The position numbers were made by a program, and so were the translations under genes. Shown piece after piece: positions 37,608-50,689 of a stretch of 64,000 nt of DNA (the first letter of the stretch is position 1; the number at the start of each line of letters is the position of its first letter). Source of the DNA: Eleginops maclovinus (taxonomy: Eukaryota; Chordata; Actinopteri; Perciformes; Eleginopidae). Below the pieces are notes generated by a model. It ran no database searches and had not been told where the DNA came from. It was given only the letters and a program-made list of their open reading frames with translations. The stretch lies in contig NC_086354.1 in the NCBI RefSeq assembly GCF_036324505.1, positions 6,430,217-6,494,216 on the forward strand, in the 5' to 3' direction.

Positions 37608-40600
37608 TGTAAATTGCTCATGAGGTTTGCCACATTTCTTCACAGTTAAGATGTTCCAAATAACTGGCAGAAGATATGTGTACACTATTCTGTATCCAAA
37701 TAGTATACAGATGAAACGTGGCCACATTGTGATAACGCTCCTAATTACAAATGCGAGCTCAGCAGATGGATATAAATGCATTGCCTTATCCCTCCCAAAA
37801 TTAAAACTGGCACCTGTCATTCCCCATCTGCTTCATTTCCTGTTCTTGTGATTTAATATCAGTAGCTAATAAACAGTCACACCCTGAGCCTGGGCTTACG
37901 CTGAGGGTATCGGTGACTCAGTCTAACATACTGCACAATCATTTAACCCGTTATGGGGGAGGGCAGAGTTGACATTTTTTTTGTAGCTTTATTGGAATGC
38001 TGCATTTACACTTGACAAACATCACCGTTTACTGCTGATGTTTTAAAAATTCAGGCACATTCAATAAATCCAAGGTTAGTACAAAGACACAGAAGTGAGT
38101 GTTTTTTGAAAGGAAGTAGAGAGGCTACATCGCAGTTTCCATGGTCTGATTATCCTGTGTTTTATGAGCAGGATTTTCTCCAGACCTTCCTGACCTTGAT
38201 AAGACAGCTGGTCTTGCTTCATGTGATTAATGAGCTGCTGTTGTTGCTTTAACACTCACAGACAAGACACAACAATGGCACAGAGCATCACACACAAAGC
38301 TAAACCAGTGACTCCTCACACAGCACTGCATATGTTTCAGAGCAGTTTGGTTGCATTAATCCTCTGCTTATTTAACATTTTGCTGTTTCAAAGTAGACAT
38401 CTAAATCACAACTGAGAGGGAAAAGGAAGGCGGTTAGCAAAACAGTCTTTTAAGGTAGAAAGTCGTTACAGTAGTAGAAATATATTTTTGGTAGCAATTA
38501 TAAGCTGAAACACATGAACATAAAAGGTGATATTGGAGAGCGTGTTAGAAAACAGCTACGACACAACATTAACATCCATTAGGAGACATGTTGATTGATG
38601 GTAGTCCTTAGTCTCTAATTTCCTTTTTGTTCTGTACCAACTTCAGACAGGATATATCTGGCTTGTTAAATGCTCAATGGTCCACTGTGTTCATCATGGA
38701 GAGGCTAACTTTGTCTTTCTACTATCACACTACACATAAGCTAGGTTTACCAGAGCTTTTACTCTCCAAAACAGGTGCCTTTTGCATCTGGATATAAGGT
38801 TGATTAGAGCTATGTGACTCAGCTGAAACTGTAATGCTTTGGCCTGACAGCCAAGACAATGAGCTGAACCATGCTAGATTTCCACTTTCACTAACATTTA
38901 GAATCCCATTCATCACTGCTTTACCTACCTACCCTGACCAACAAAAACAACAAGTGCCTGCCATAGTAAGGAGAGAAATCAGGAAGGTCCAATGTTATTC
39001 TGTCATAGTCAGAAATGTGCTTCTTTTTGATGTAGGGATTTAGACATATTTGGGCTCATGGTCCCGTGGGATATTGGGCTCTCAGGATTATAGGCTTGCT
39101 CAAACAATGGGAAATCGCTACATTACCACAAATGTTTTTGTCACTGTATGCAAGTTATTTTTGTCTGTCTGTAGGATATTGTAAGCACTGTATTTTTCCA
39201 TTGGCCAAGGAAGATATTGATGGAATATTGAGCCTAATATGGATTGAAATGATCGGGTGCTCAGGGAACCTAAGCCTGACTCTGGTTATCACCTGTGGTC
39301 ACTACGAGCGACACTTTTCTCGTTAAACATGGTCATCAGATGTCCTTTCAATGTGTTGATTAGTGCAGTTTATAAACAGTTTTAGGAACACCTTGCACTA
39401 TTAGGCTTTCGAGATTTTCGATTACTCCTCTTCACTTCAAAAATGTTTGAAAGGGTTAGCAACTGTAAGCATGGCATGTGTTTGTCAGTGCTGCATATAT
39501 GACATGACCGTTGGTTTGAAGAAATTGCTTATTTCCCTCGATTACATTTTTTTTGCATTGCTTTAACACAGGTGCTCCATCCCGAGGAGCATGATTTCCA
39601 CACCTGCTGGTGTTGGAGTACATTATGATGAGCCATGCTACAGGAAATGAAGAGGCCTGGGCTAGACTGATAAAAAAAAAGCTGAACTTTTGAGCAGCCA
39701 GAGCGGCCAAGGGTCAATGGTTGCATGTCGTTTATCGATGTCAGGCTTCTCCCCACTCTGAATGCTAATCACACACTGATATGACAATACGATTAGACTT
39801 GATTAAAACAGTTCATTAGCATAGATCGTAGCACAATACTGAGAAACCGGCCCTCTTTCGTCAGTAACACGCTCATTCTGTGGATGTTTTTTCTTGTCTG
39901 AAGAATACAGCTGGATGTCCTAATTGGTGGTCAAGTCTTGAGTGAGGTTCAATCCTTTGAAATAGCAAATTGGCGCGTTGTGTTTCTTCATTGAGCAAGT
40001 TTCCTGGCATTGTAGTACATGTTTTGTCGTGATCACAAAGCTGCTACTGAGTGATTGTAACCAGGAACTAGTTATTGATCAGCTTTTACTCCAAGGGTTC
40101 TGCAAGGGGGGGTGAACCGGTTAACCACCTCTCCCGTGGGAGATGACTAATCATTTGGCAGGGTGCAGCGATGAGAATTTTGACTGCGGTAATCTCTGGA
40201 TTGAATGGAGATTAAGCGCCATGTGGGGTGATGACTCTCCTCTTTGTCTTTTTTTTTTGTCTGGATGGGGATCTGCTCGCCTTATCTTATCGCTCTGCCT
40301 CATTTCTCCAGGGCAGTTCCCCGCCCTTATCAACGCAGCTCCATCTACATGGAAATCAAAGCCTTTCGCAGAAGTGGAATACGATTAAGGAGGGGGAGAG
40401 AAATCTAATCTCCCCCCCACCTCCCTCCACTCTTGATTCGTGCTATTAATGCATCCTACTAAGAGCCTGAACAACAACAAGGTGGCACAACAGCGCTGGG
40501 TTGATGTGTAACTCGTGAAACATTTCATCTGTGAGACTTCTTTTGTCTGTGGGCCTTGAAAATGTGGATTAACGCTCGCTTCACAGGAGCCAGCTGCCTG

Positions 40601-40641
40601 ACATTGACCTCCTTTGTTTTTTTAATGACCAAAGAGTAGAG

Positions 40642-40643
<2 letters not shown>
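37608..40643. other. Non-coding stretch, nothing recognised
   Basis: No supported exon or familiar repeat on either strand. ORFs of 60-100 codons occur at the density expected by chance. Confidence 0.5.

Positions 40644-40674
<31 letters not shown>
40644..40674 (+). repeat. GT microsatellite
   Basis: About 15 uninterrupted GT units. Confidence 0.97.
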
Positions 40675-40675
<1 letters not shown>

Positions 40676-40777
40676 TGTCAGGGGTGGCCGCTAAAGGGAG
40701 GACGGGTTTCAGAGGGGATTAGAACCCACACAGCATCCTCCCTCCCCAGTAAACAAAAGTACATGGTAGACCTACTG

Positions 40778-40780
<3 letters not shown>

Positions 40781-40876
<96 letters not shown>

Positions 40877-40910
40877 TGTGTGTCTGTGTGTCTGTGTGTG
40901 TGTGTGTGTA
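40781..40910 (+). repeat. Long (TG)n microsatellite with tgtc breaks
   Basis: About 47 uninterrupted TG units (40781-40875) are followed by three C interruptions spaced 10 bases apart and a short clean tail. The unique DNA between this and the tract at 40644 is only about 105 bases. Confidence 0.97.
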
Positions 40911-42159
40911 AATGCATAATATCCCACTGCTGGTTTCACTAGACAAAAAGAGGAAGACCGAGTCCATCTGTGAAAGCAGCGGGATTAAACCATGCTCAAG
41001 CCAAGAGCTACACGTCAATCAACCCGCTAAGTGTGTGTGTTGCATACACAACTGTAAACACACACTGCACTTGTCCGGCAGTGGGGGGAGGGGGGGGCAC
41101 CCCCCAACACTGTTGTTTTCATTTGTAATCCGTGGGATGGAGTGACGCCAGCGATGCATCAATCACACTCAGCAGCTGCAACACAAACAACAACAAAATG
41201 AAAAGAACAAGTTTTTTTTTAAACTCCTGTGCATCACCAGATATGACTGACGTGTTTTTGTGATACACGGTGTGGAATAACAACTTCAAAAAACACAACA
41301 ATGAAGACGTGACCAACTAGAAAAAACACTTATTTTTATCTGCCGGAATGTCCCGGACAGTCTTGTGCGCAACCCCTTCGAACATTGCCCCACCCTCCCC
41401 CCACCCCCACCCCTCATATTAGTTGCTGTCTGTTTGAGAAGCCTGTTGTTGCGCTTTTCAGGACCCCCGACTGTTTCCCCATAATGCACCAGCACTCCTG
41501 CACTGCACCCCGTTGCGGCCAGTTTGAAGCCACTGGTGTGCGGCCATTCACAAAGGTCAATGCCTTCATACAGTAGGTGTGTGTGTGAGGTAGGGGCTTG
41601 ACCTGGATGTAGTAGCCCCCTTCGAGGTGGGAGGTCATTATGCCCCCACGTGCCTTGTACCAAAGATTGAAGCCGGCTCACTCCCCTACACCTTTCACCT
41701 CAGCTGGAGGGGGGAAATTGGAATCGATACGGCCTATGATGAGGAGGTTGGAGTGGGACGGCGTGGAGGGAGGTGAGAGCTGCGGCTTGACGGATGGCTG
41801 GTTAAAGGGGGGCGATCAATTACCCTGATGGATTGCTTTTGGGGGGATTTCAGATCTGAGACTGATCCCTGCTCCTTTTAAGACCTATTGTCCACTGAAG
41901 GAGAAGTAAGGACGAGGTTGATTTTGCATAACATCCTGCGAGGCTGGAATATCACTCACTTACATCTTTGTTGTAGTGAGAAGTGGCAACTGGTCCCTCC
42001 TCCCTCCACCCAATCCTTTATTTTTTCGAAAAATGTTTAATCCCCTCCCGCCCTCCCCCCCTCCCGCCCTCCCCCCCTCCTCCCTGCACACATTCTCCCT
42101 CTAACGGATCCCCTCTCTCTACATTATTCTCTGTGCATTTTAATTTTTTTTTCTGTCAC
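40911..42159. other. Non-coding stretch, pyrimidine-rich toward its end
   Basis: No supported exon. A G/C run pair (about 41085-41107) could fold on itself. The stretch 41995-42120 is strongly C/T-rich with repeated cctcccgccct words. This leads into the candidate E2 promoter and may be part of it. Confidence 0.45.
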
Positions 42160-42300
42160 CGGGGGCCCAGTTTCCCCGCCCACTCTCCTCATTTTCGCCC
42201 GAGTCTAGAATAGTGGAGCCAAGAAATAGTTAATCTCTCCGACTGCTGCTGTGATTGGTCGCTGTATGCAGCCCTCAGCCTCCTTGAATGAGAAACGGGG
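42160..42300 (+). promoter_or_regulatory. Candidate promoter of exon E2
   Basis: A GC-box-like ccccgcccac lies at 42174-42183 and an inverted CCAAT box (tgattggtcg) at 42252-42261, both in GC-rich DNA just left of exon E2. A clear TATA box is not seen, which fits CpG-type vertebrate promoters. The start site is not defined by sequence. Confidence 0.4.
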
Positions 42301-42470
42301 GTAACCAGGCAACTTCAGAGCCGGAGAGAAGGGACAGAAAATAAAGAAGATAGAGCTTTTTACGGGATCTTAGAATTGTGGAAGAATTTTGAACATGTAA
42401 AAAGCGAGGCAATGTGATTTCACCTTGGAAAATGGAATTAACAAATGGATTTTCTTAAGCACGCTCTGTG

Positions 42471-42502
42471 CCTCTCTCTCCATCTCTCTCTCTCTCTCTC
42501 TC
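42471..42502 (+). repeat. (CT)n tract in the E2 leader
   Basis: CT units with one ca interruption lie 25 bases before the candidate E2 start codon. Confidence 0.9.
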
Positions 42503-42526
42503 ATTGGGGGAAAATAGAGCGCTCAA

Positions 42527-42596
42527 ATGAAGGGGACACAGATGTGGATTAAAACGCATAAATGGGACACTCCGGAGAAGCATCCGCTAAGAAAAG
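42527..42596 (+). CDS. Candidate first coding exon of an unidentified gene (E2)
   Basis: The start codon at 42527 is fixed by an in-frame TAG four codons upstream (42515). The frame gives 23 codons (MKGTQMWIKTHKWDTPEKHP, then LRK) plus one base (G) before the donor, so it leaves in phase 1. The peptide is basic and Lys/Thr-rich, with no signal peptide or domain, as is usual for an isoform-specific N-terminus. The base at -3 is C, so start context is only fair. The frame also runs past the donor to 42778, but that extension has no family signature. E3 also has 70 coding bases ending in phase 1, which suggests that both are alternative starts of one gene continuing beyond the window. I do not recognise the protein. 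Confidence 0.4.
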
Positions 42597-43300
42597 GTGA
42601 GTGCAGTTCTGCTATTAAGGAGTGTTTTAAAAAGCTGAAAGTGTCAGAGCTGCTTAAGGATGCGAGGCAGCTCCGCGACATGTCAAGATTTATGGATAGG
42701 ATGCGTTCGCCGCTGAATGAAAATGGGTTGTATTGCAGTCCGCTATGGATGACTGAGAAACAGTCACATATGAGATGAACATGAAAGGAATGAGATCAGA
42801 AATTGTGCTCGTGAGGAGGATCATCGACGGTTGCTTGGTGGATTTGAACGTGGAGTCCTCTAAAGCGCAAACGCCGGTCGCTTGTCAAATAAACTGCTGT
42901 CCCATATTGCGCAAGAATTAGAAATATGGTTCTTAAAATGATTTCGATGCATGACTTCCATCGGTTATGTGGCTTTTCTTCCGATAAGTATCGGGAAAAG
43001 CTTTGAGCTTCTCCTGCCACGTCTGCCCCCCCTCCCTCCACAAATATTCAAATGAAGAGATGTCCTGCTGCAACAGCAGTAAGTCATCTTCAATCGACTG
43101 CGTGTTAACCGGCTCTGATGCTGAGTGGATGATGACGCATTTGTTGATAAAATGTATTGATCGGTGCTTAGAAACGGTTAGAAAATGCTCAGCGGGCTGC
43201 AGCGGGGGGATGAGTACCTGTGGATGGGAGCGCGCGGTGCAGCGGCACCGGGCTGACCGGCAGCGCAGAGCCGTGTTGCCTCAAACCAGCGCATAGGGCC
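42597..43300. other. CpG-rich flank of E2
   Basis: The sequence 43185-43295 is dense in CpG (for example gagcgcgcggtgcagcggca and ccggcagcgcagagcc). It resembles the inner flank of a CpG-island promoter. No second exon was found in it. Confidence 0.4.
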
Positions 43301-45540
43301 TGTACAAGAGTGAGCATTGACTCTTGATTAGCGATCATGGGTCACTGTGGTGATGAAAAACATCCTGCTAATTGTGTAGATCGTCTGATCATGGTGGGGG
43401 GGTGGGGGTGGGGGGCTCTGAACTGCGCCAGGGCATGCAGTTGTTGCGCCCACATTTGGATTTTCCCGATGAGAGATGGATAGATTTCATTGGCCATAAT
43501 TCGATTATTTAATTCACTTTTATTTAACTTTTTTAAAGTCTTTTATTTGGATTGTATGTAACCATATTGAAATTATTAAAGTATTTACATTAGTGCTGTT
43601 AATAAGATAAATACATATAAAACAAATGTATTATTAAAATTCATTAGACATTTTTTTCTTTAATAAAGCAAAAAATAGATTATTTGCACCAAAAAAAAAC
43701 ACGTTAAAGGTAATCTTGGAAAGTTTTTCCATTTGAAATGCAGGGCATATGATTAAGGGATTGCCCACACACAGCTCTAAACATGGTACCAGCCAATGCC
43801 TGGGCTAGCAGCTAATGGTGCTAACAGTGAAAACATTGCAAACAACAGCAACAGTGCTATCAGAGCTAATGGTGTAAACCTTAGGTGATACCAGAGGTTG
43901 GGCCATACTTTTTCGACGAAAAAGATGTTGGTCGCTATAGCACCATCATCGGGAAACTCCTTATGACTGCAGTGCAGACTGGCGGCTGAAAGTCAGCCAC
44001 AGACAGGGACTAGCATGCAATAACATGAACACACAGCCTGTCGGGCTATGGTAACAAAGCAAAGAGACAATACAATTAATACAAACACAAAAGAAAAGCC
44101 TCACATTTCTCCACTGAATCTTTCCAGATAATTATTTTCTGCCACATTAATGATCTACAATTTGAACCTTAAAGTGAGTCAATGTTTTTGAGTGACTACT
44201 GGTTGGGTGTTTAACCCCTTCCTTCCTTAAATGATTATTTATGATTTGAACCTTGAGTCAAATCTCCCTTGGGTGAAACTGTACATAACATGACCAGTTC
44301 AAATGCACAATTCAGTGCTTGACCAGGCTTCGATGGAAAATGGCCTATGCTATTGCCGTGAAAAATCACTAACCTAACAGCTAGCAACTATAAAATGAGA
44401 TGCTGATGAAATTATGTGGCTCAAATGACCTCATGTTGTGTTTATGTCACTGCTCATCGGGATGTATGCAAAGGTCGGCGTTAGCTTTTTCACATTGGTG
44501 CCAAAGTTCATTGGTAACTCTTGCCAATGATCCAAACTGCCTAGCGTAATCTCCTTACAGAGGATGTTCTGCAACAGATCCTAAGCTGCACTCACTGGCT
44601 CGATTGTAGGACACATGTGGTGAACGTGCACACACACACGCACGCAAGCATACAGTACGACTTCCAGTTGTCATCCCAAGACAGTTCTTTCCAGCCCAGT
44701 GTGAGTTGGGGGGCTTAAGATGGAGCTGAACAAAACACTAGAGAGCATTAACTTCTCCAGTATAGGCTTCTTTGTTGGATCTCCCAGTGGATTCAAGACA
44801 TTTAATTTAGCTCCTGACAGCAGAAGCTGCGGGTGGATATGTGAGCTATATCTTATCCGATTAAGACCATAATGCCTTTTCCCCTTTCGCAATTATTGTA
44901 AAATGGTGAAAGTGGTTATTTTGGTTTCTTGTCCCAGCACACTAGCAACAAATTAGGGACAACATTTGGGATGTTGTTGTCTCTTGCAATCCTTAGGGTT
45001 GTCTCGCTCATTTGCCTTAGTGTTACCTCTCGCCTTTTGTCTTGCTGAAAGGCATCTGTGTTACACATAAGTTTGTTCCTTTCATTTTACCTCAACTTGA
45101 ACCCCCTTAAGATTTCCCAAGTGCTCTGAGATAATGCATCTAACGAACAGGGGGGTTACGCCAACCTCAATGTAGCGTTTCAGCATTAGACGCACGATTG
45201 CCGGAGTGGCCTAAATCTTTTATAAAAGTAGCTTTTAATGAGCTCGCAAGATTGTGTCTGAGTTCTCATTTTGCTGGTGGCCTTATCACATCCAGTCTAC
45301 TCATTAATGGAGATGTGGCCCCTGGCAGTGGCAGGTCAGAGGTGATCTGGGTTGACTCCGTTGAACAAAAGGAGAGGATTGCTCAGATAGCGGTGCATGC
45401 GAGATGCTGAATGATGCTCATGCTCCACTGGGAGTGTAATCAACATGACAGGTGCATCTGAAGTTGAGAGACCAACGGGAGGGTGGCGGCAACCAAACGT
45501 GTCGGAAGCAAAGACTCTTAACTTACAAGGTAACGAGTAG
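43301..45540. other. Non-coding stretch; G-rich tract and possible old repeat
   Basis: A run of G blocks at about 43394-43417 (ggggggg t ggggg t gggggg) fits a four-stranded DNA motif. The segment 43790-43990 has internal gctaatggtg repeats (about 43812 and 43866) and looks like a decayed fish repeat, but I am not sure. No supported exon. Confidence 0.45.
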
Positions 45541-45620
45541 TTCGACATTTTGGGGAATACTTTGATTTTTATAAGGATCTTCTTATCTAACTCTTGTCAA
45601 GAAATCGAATCAAAGTCTAA
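45541..45620. repeat. Folded-back piece of the 'tagcttagcat' repeat family
   Basis: The left part (gttcgacattttggggaata) reads in the forward direction of the family seen at 12969 and 25900. The next part, read on the minus strand (tttcttgacaagagttagat), is the adjoining part of the same family but inverted. The two halves carry a 9-bp perfect inverted repeat (actttgatt at 45559-45567, aatcaaagt at 45608-45616). This suggests an inversion within the old copy. Confidence 0.5.
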
Positions 45621-48600
45621 AAACAATTTGCTTTAAAGGGTTATGTCCTGGATCATTTCTTGCCTTGCAACTGGTCCCGGCCAAGAAATAGTCTGGCATC
45701 TTAATGACGTCAAAGTTGTTTTGTGCACTTTAGGACAGATTGAACAATGCATATAAAATGTAAGTGAATAACTTCACACAGGGCAATATAATTGGAACAA
45801 TCCCCACTTATTACTCACTGAAATTGGAAAATGTTTGAATGAGACATTTTTTTCCAATATGTGTAAAAATAACAAATGTAAATAGACCCATACTTGGAAA
45901 TACGACAAACATATTGTCTATGATTTACATCATAATGAGGCTGTAAGTCGCAACTCTCATTTCCATTTAAACCTTGTAACTTATGAATTCAATTCTTTCC
46001 AATATCCCTTCAGACATTATGCAAGTTGGGCTTGTTCTGTTTACAAGGATGAAACCTTATCAAAGTTGAATTATGTTTAGATACAAAAAATTATGAGAGC
46101 AATAGAAGTAATCTTTGCTAATTGTGATCAAAGCTTAATTTATGTTTCAAATTTATATGTAATTAAGTCAATTACCGATATATATGTAAATTGTACCACT
46201 ACAGCAGTGAGGCCCAATTGACTACCAAGTGTTTTCCCGCCTAGTGTCCCTTATCGCACTGGCCCTGTTGAGTTGACAATGAGGCCGCGACCCCGGGACT
46301 ATAGAGTGTGTTACTGGAATCAAATGGGCCAGTGAATTGCCAGCCCATCAGACAATTATTTCCATTGTGTGGAGCCGGGTAGCTAGTAATGCTTGCGCCT
46401 TGACCTGTAACATCTGGTGAGCGAGTGAAGTGTTCAGTGTGAAGCCGGCAGTGTCGGCCCGCGTTCAGCCGGAGCAGCCGTCTCTGCCCGCTTCACTTCC
46501 AGAGGACTGGGCTTCTTCAATGCATCAATGACACCAGCCATCACAAGGGACGTGTAGCATGCCAAACGAGTGATTCATTAGGACTCAATTAGCTGGGAGG
46601 CATGGGGCGCCCTGCCATATGCCTCGAGGTTCTACGCAATCTGTACCCACTCCCTACTACTGTACTATCAACTGTCTTTGGCACCGTACATATGTGTCGC
46701 AACAGCCTTTCCACAGTCGTCTTTGTACTGTTAAAACAAATCGGTAGTATAGATTTAGCAGCTCCCGTCTCAAGCCACCCACCTTCCAAAGCTGGGAATG
46801 AGTCACAATGACCTTCAGCTCAACTCATGTTGCGCCAGTTGGCTCCGTATGAAATGCTCATCCATTCACTGAAGTATGAGGCTGCAGAGCTCCAGATACT
46901 GTAAATCTTAGGAGGCAAGAAAGCCCCCCCCCCCCCCATCCTCCCCCCGCTCAATATCGACCTCGCCTTGCTTGCCAAGAGGCGGCGTGTGCTGCCGACA
47001 AGATCTATCCTCCCTCAAATCTAGTTTGTCTTCTTATCTGTGCCAAGGTAAAGGACCCCCATCACCCCGTCACTCCTGGCCCCTGCCGCCCAATCAGACT
47101 CTTCCACAACCCGAAACTAATGAATTAGAGCAGAGAGACGTCTTGGGGCAATGAACATGCCAAGCTCATGTGATGTAATATGATGTGGCATATAAACACT
47201 TCGTCCAAACATTGCAGCTGGCATGTGATATGTTTGTGTCCATGATTGACATTTACACATTTTCTTTAAAGGTAGATTCTGCTAATTTGCTATGAAAGCT
47301 GCCACGGCTATATGTACCGCTGACATTCAAATAATGCCATTCAGTTACCTTTTAAAAGCCTATTGAAATAAATACAAATCCAATCATTCAGGATATAAAT
47401 ATAGAGTTATAAGATGATTCAGAGGACTGTCCTTCTACACCCCCTTAATACCTCCAATCCATGATGTTGCTAGCTATATACTGTAGATATTTGAAAAGAC
47501 AGGGTCAAGTGTACTTTTACAGTGCATAATGGGATAGATTCGCCACTCATCCCAAATCCCATTCGATTGGATACATTTGTCTGTCTTACACCAAGGACAG
47601 GATTAGTCATCAAAAGCATCGGAACAGGGAGCAAAAAAGGGGACTTTACGGAGAGACGGTAAATGCAACGACACGGGATAAAACCTTTTGTTTTTATTGT
47701 CAATAGGTCTTTAATATTTCTGTCCCTGTTTTTTACACATGCAATATTATATATATGTTACATATTCAAAATAATTGTCTACAGAATGATTTAAAGGGTT
47801 GTTTGAATATTTTTCAGTTTAAGAAGATGTATAAAAAAAAGTAACTAAACTTTATGAAGTGGCAGGTAATCTGTTTCCTTAGTTGATTGTGAATTAGTGT
47901 ACATGTCGCTTGTTTCTTTTCTCACGTTACTGTAAGTATTTGTTGTAAGTAACTATAATTGACAGACCATCTATTTTGATTGTTTACTTATGTTTTGAGT
48001 AAGGGGCAGGAAAAATAAGATTAATTCTTCTCCCTGCTCCTTTTCGCTCATGGAAGGTGTAAAGAGTTGTGTTTTTGAATGTGAATTGATTTTCTTTCCT
48101 CTTTTTTTTTCTTATGTTGTGCACCATCATGAGCGGAACAAACAAAAATGAAATGAAAAAATAGGAACCAACTTCTGGAACAAAGATTGATGAAGTTATC
48201 ACATTATTGATATAGAATGGAATTACACTTGTTGTTCAAATTTTTTTTTTTTTCCAAAAATAAGTGTAAAATGTGTTTATGGTCCGTACGGAGACTCTCA
48301 TCAGCTACAGACAACCTGCCTTCGTACCTAACATGTTACTTTGCAACATATGCCTGAAAGAGTATGCATTAGCATTATTTACTATTACTGTTTGCCTAGA
48401 TAAACATCAACTACCTTTTTTAATTCAAGCAAAAAATACATCAATCATAAATCAAATGAACCCATAAAAATCTCGTTTTATATAGGTCCATTTATGTGAC
48501 CATTATCAAAGGAGTGTCATCGAGAAATGGAAAAAATGAAATAGGAAAAAAACGAGGCGTCTTTCTGCAAATTAGAAGCGTAACTTTTCAATAAAGCCAG

Positions 48601-50689
48601 GAGCGCGAGAGAGTGAAATTGAGAGAAGTTGGAGCGGCTCTGCCCCAGTTGTATGCACGTGCAGCCACCCAACTGCACTCCTCCAGCGCTTTCACCGCAT
48701 TACCCAGAAACGCTACGTTCGTGTGACCCAATTTACCAGCCCCTCTCCTCCCCATTCATCTGCTCTCACAGATGCACTGCATGAGGCTCCATAAGCAGCA
48801 GAGCATTCATCACCTCTGAGTAGCGAGGTCCTCTTGGTTTCCTCCCGTTGGTCCGTTCTACAACCCTATTCCCCACAGGCGGGACAGCAGCTCCATATGT
48901 GGCTGATGATTGTAATAGTGTGGCGGGGCTGGCAGCAGCAGCAGGCACCAAAGTAGCCGCGATGCATTTGTGCGTGCGCTTGTGTATGTGCTCCATAAAA
49001 TATGTAATCAAATATAAGCTTAGCAGGTTTTTCTTCCACTGACAGTCAATTTAAATATTGTATCTGCCACGGCTCTTTACTGCAGTGCTTTTTCAAACCC
49101 CCCCGAGGTAATTGAGATGTTTAGTTCAGCCTAGAGGAGCTATCAAACTCAATTCTCATGTGATTTCACATCCCCTGATTCATGCTTTTTTTTCTTATCG
49201 AGCACAGCTTATTCCCCCTGTTAGGATCATTTACAGTTTTGAGTAATCAAACATTAAATGACAGTAAATATTTATTCACATGCTCAGTCAAAGCATCGCT
49301 TCAATTAAACTGTTTGAATTGGTCTTACTTTGTTTTGAGCGTTGTAGTTTGATGCGAAAGAATCTTCTGAAATACAATAAAACTCATCCTGTGAAATTAA
49401 CAAACAGTTGCATCAACACCTCTTCAAAACTGTTTCAACAAAAAGTAACACTATATTATTGCAGGGCTTTTGTGTTTCACTGCATTATTTAGCTTTGGGT
49501 ACCAAATAAACCATCAACTGAGCGTATAATGAGCCAGTAGGTTGTCTGTTGGCATTACTTTCATGTGGCCAGCATTGAATTCAAGCTGATGGAACCAGAA
49601 AAGTCCATTATCTTTGAATATTTAACGCGTCTTTCAGTTACTAAACTGCAGAAATGTAAGAAAATGAAAAATTCAGTTCAGCAGCACATGCTGGTTTTAA
49701 ACAGTTTTAGGTTTTGAGAAAAACGTTGACACCCATTTTTAACTTAATAAGGCAACATTCACAACATCACTAAAAATCTTTGACACTAAAGATTTTTTGT
49801 CCTTGTAAAATGATATTTACACATATTTGTTTTTGGCATAATTCCAATAAAGTATTCCTATGAAGCAGTTTTACATGGCTAATGCCAATGATTGTTTAAT
49901 TTCCATTTATATGTTAATTGTCAAAATCAGAGCTTTTTTTTAGACCTGAAACTCTGTTTTTTTCAGTTAACACAAAGAACTGGCTATAAACAAGCAAGAG
50001 GCCATCTGTCTCATACTTTTGGTGAAAATACCCAATTAAGACACATATTGTGAATGTGTGTATACTTGCCTAAAGAACGCACCCTATTAAACCCCGAGTA
50101 ATATCTGTTTATCCCACTTGTCTTCATAGGGAAATTCTATGTGCTGAATAAGGCCTAATTTTATCTAAACATAAAATGACTTTGACGTGAACCCTATAAA
50201 TTCAGATTATTGTCATTCACCTCCTAAGGTAAGGAAACTATCATGAGGTTAGTTAAAAGTGTAAGTGATTTGCAGCACTTCCCTAACCTTAACCAAAGTG
50301 CTAAACTTGTATAAAATGATCTGTGTGCCATACCAAAGCAAACACACAAAATCCAGGGCAGCCCTCATTATGTAATGCACAAAGCAATAGTAGTACATAA
50401 ATTACCTTTCTTTAAACCAGGGAAGGTCCCCCACTTATTCACTGACTATTTGTGTTAATTAGCCAGGCAACTACAACCGTTAAATACAAATTGTGTAGAA
50501 AATGAGCTAAATAGAAGAAAAGTGTATCGCTGTTCTTCAACTGGATGACCTGCTGGGGGCCCTGCGGCAAAAAGAGTCCTCTGTTGAGCACCCCATTGCT
50601 TTTACGCTTGAAGAATGTTCACCAAATAAGCCCAAGCAAGCTAAAATAATGTGCTAAATGTCTTCCTATCTGCATAACAGGGCCTTTGG
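45621..50689. other. Non-coding stretch, nothing recognised
   Basis: No supported exon. A C run lies at about 46926-46937 and a T run near 48241-48252. A modest CpG-containing segment is at 46430-46500. AT content is high from 47200 to 50600. ORFs up to about 82 codons are at chance density. Confidence 0.5.

Larger units (their letters stand above)
42290..42596 (+). other. Candidate first exon E2, left edge approximate
   Basis: The exon ends at a strong donor (aaaag|gtgagtgcag) at 42596/42597. No acceptor is needed because a promoter-like segment lies directly upstream. The leader holds a (CT)n tract at 42471-42502. CpG-rich DNA continues to about 43300, as around many vertebrate first exons. 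The left edge is a guess from the CCAAT position. Confidence 0.45.

Noticed and set aside
40646..41018. ORFs across the second GT tract
   Set aside because: Same reason: they owe their length to the dinucleotide repeat.
41286..41681. 131-codon minus-strand ORF
   Set aside because: Overlapping ORFs on the other frames and strand, low-complexity Gly stretch from a C-rich run, no family signature.
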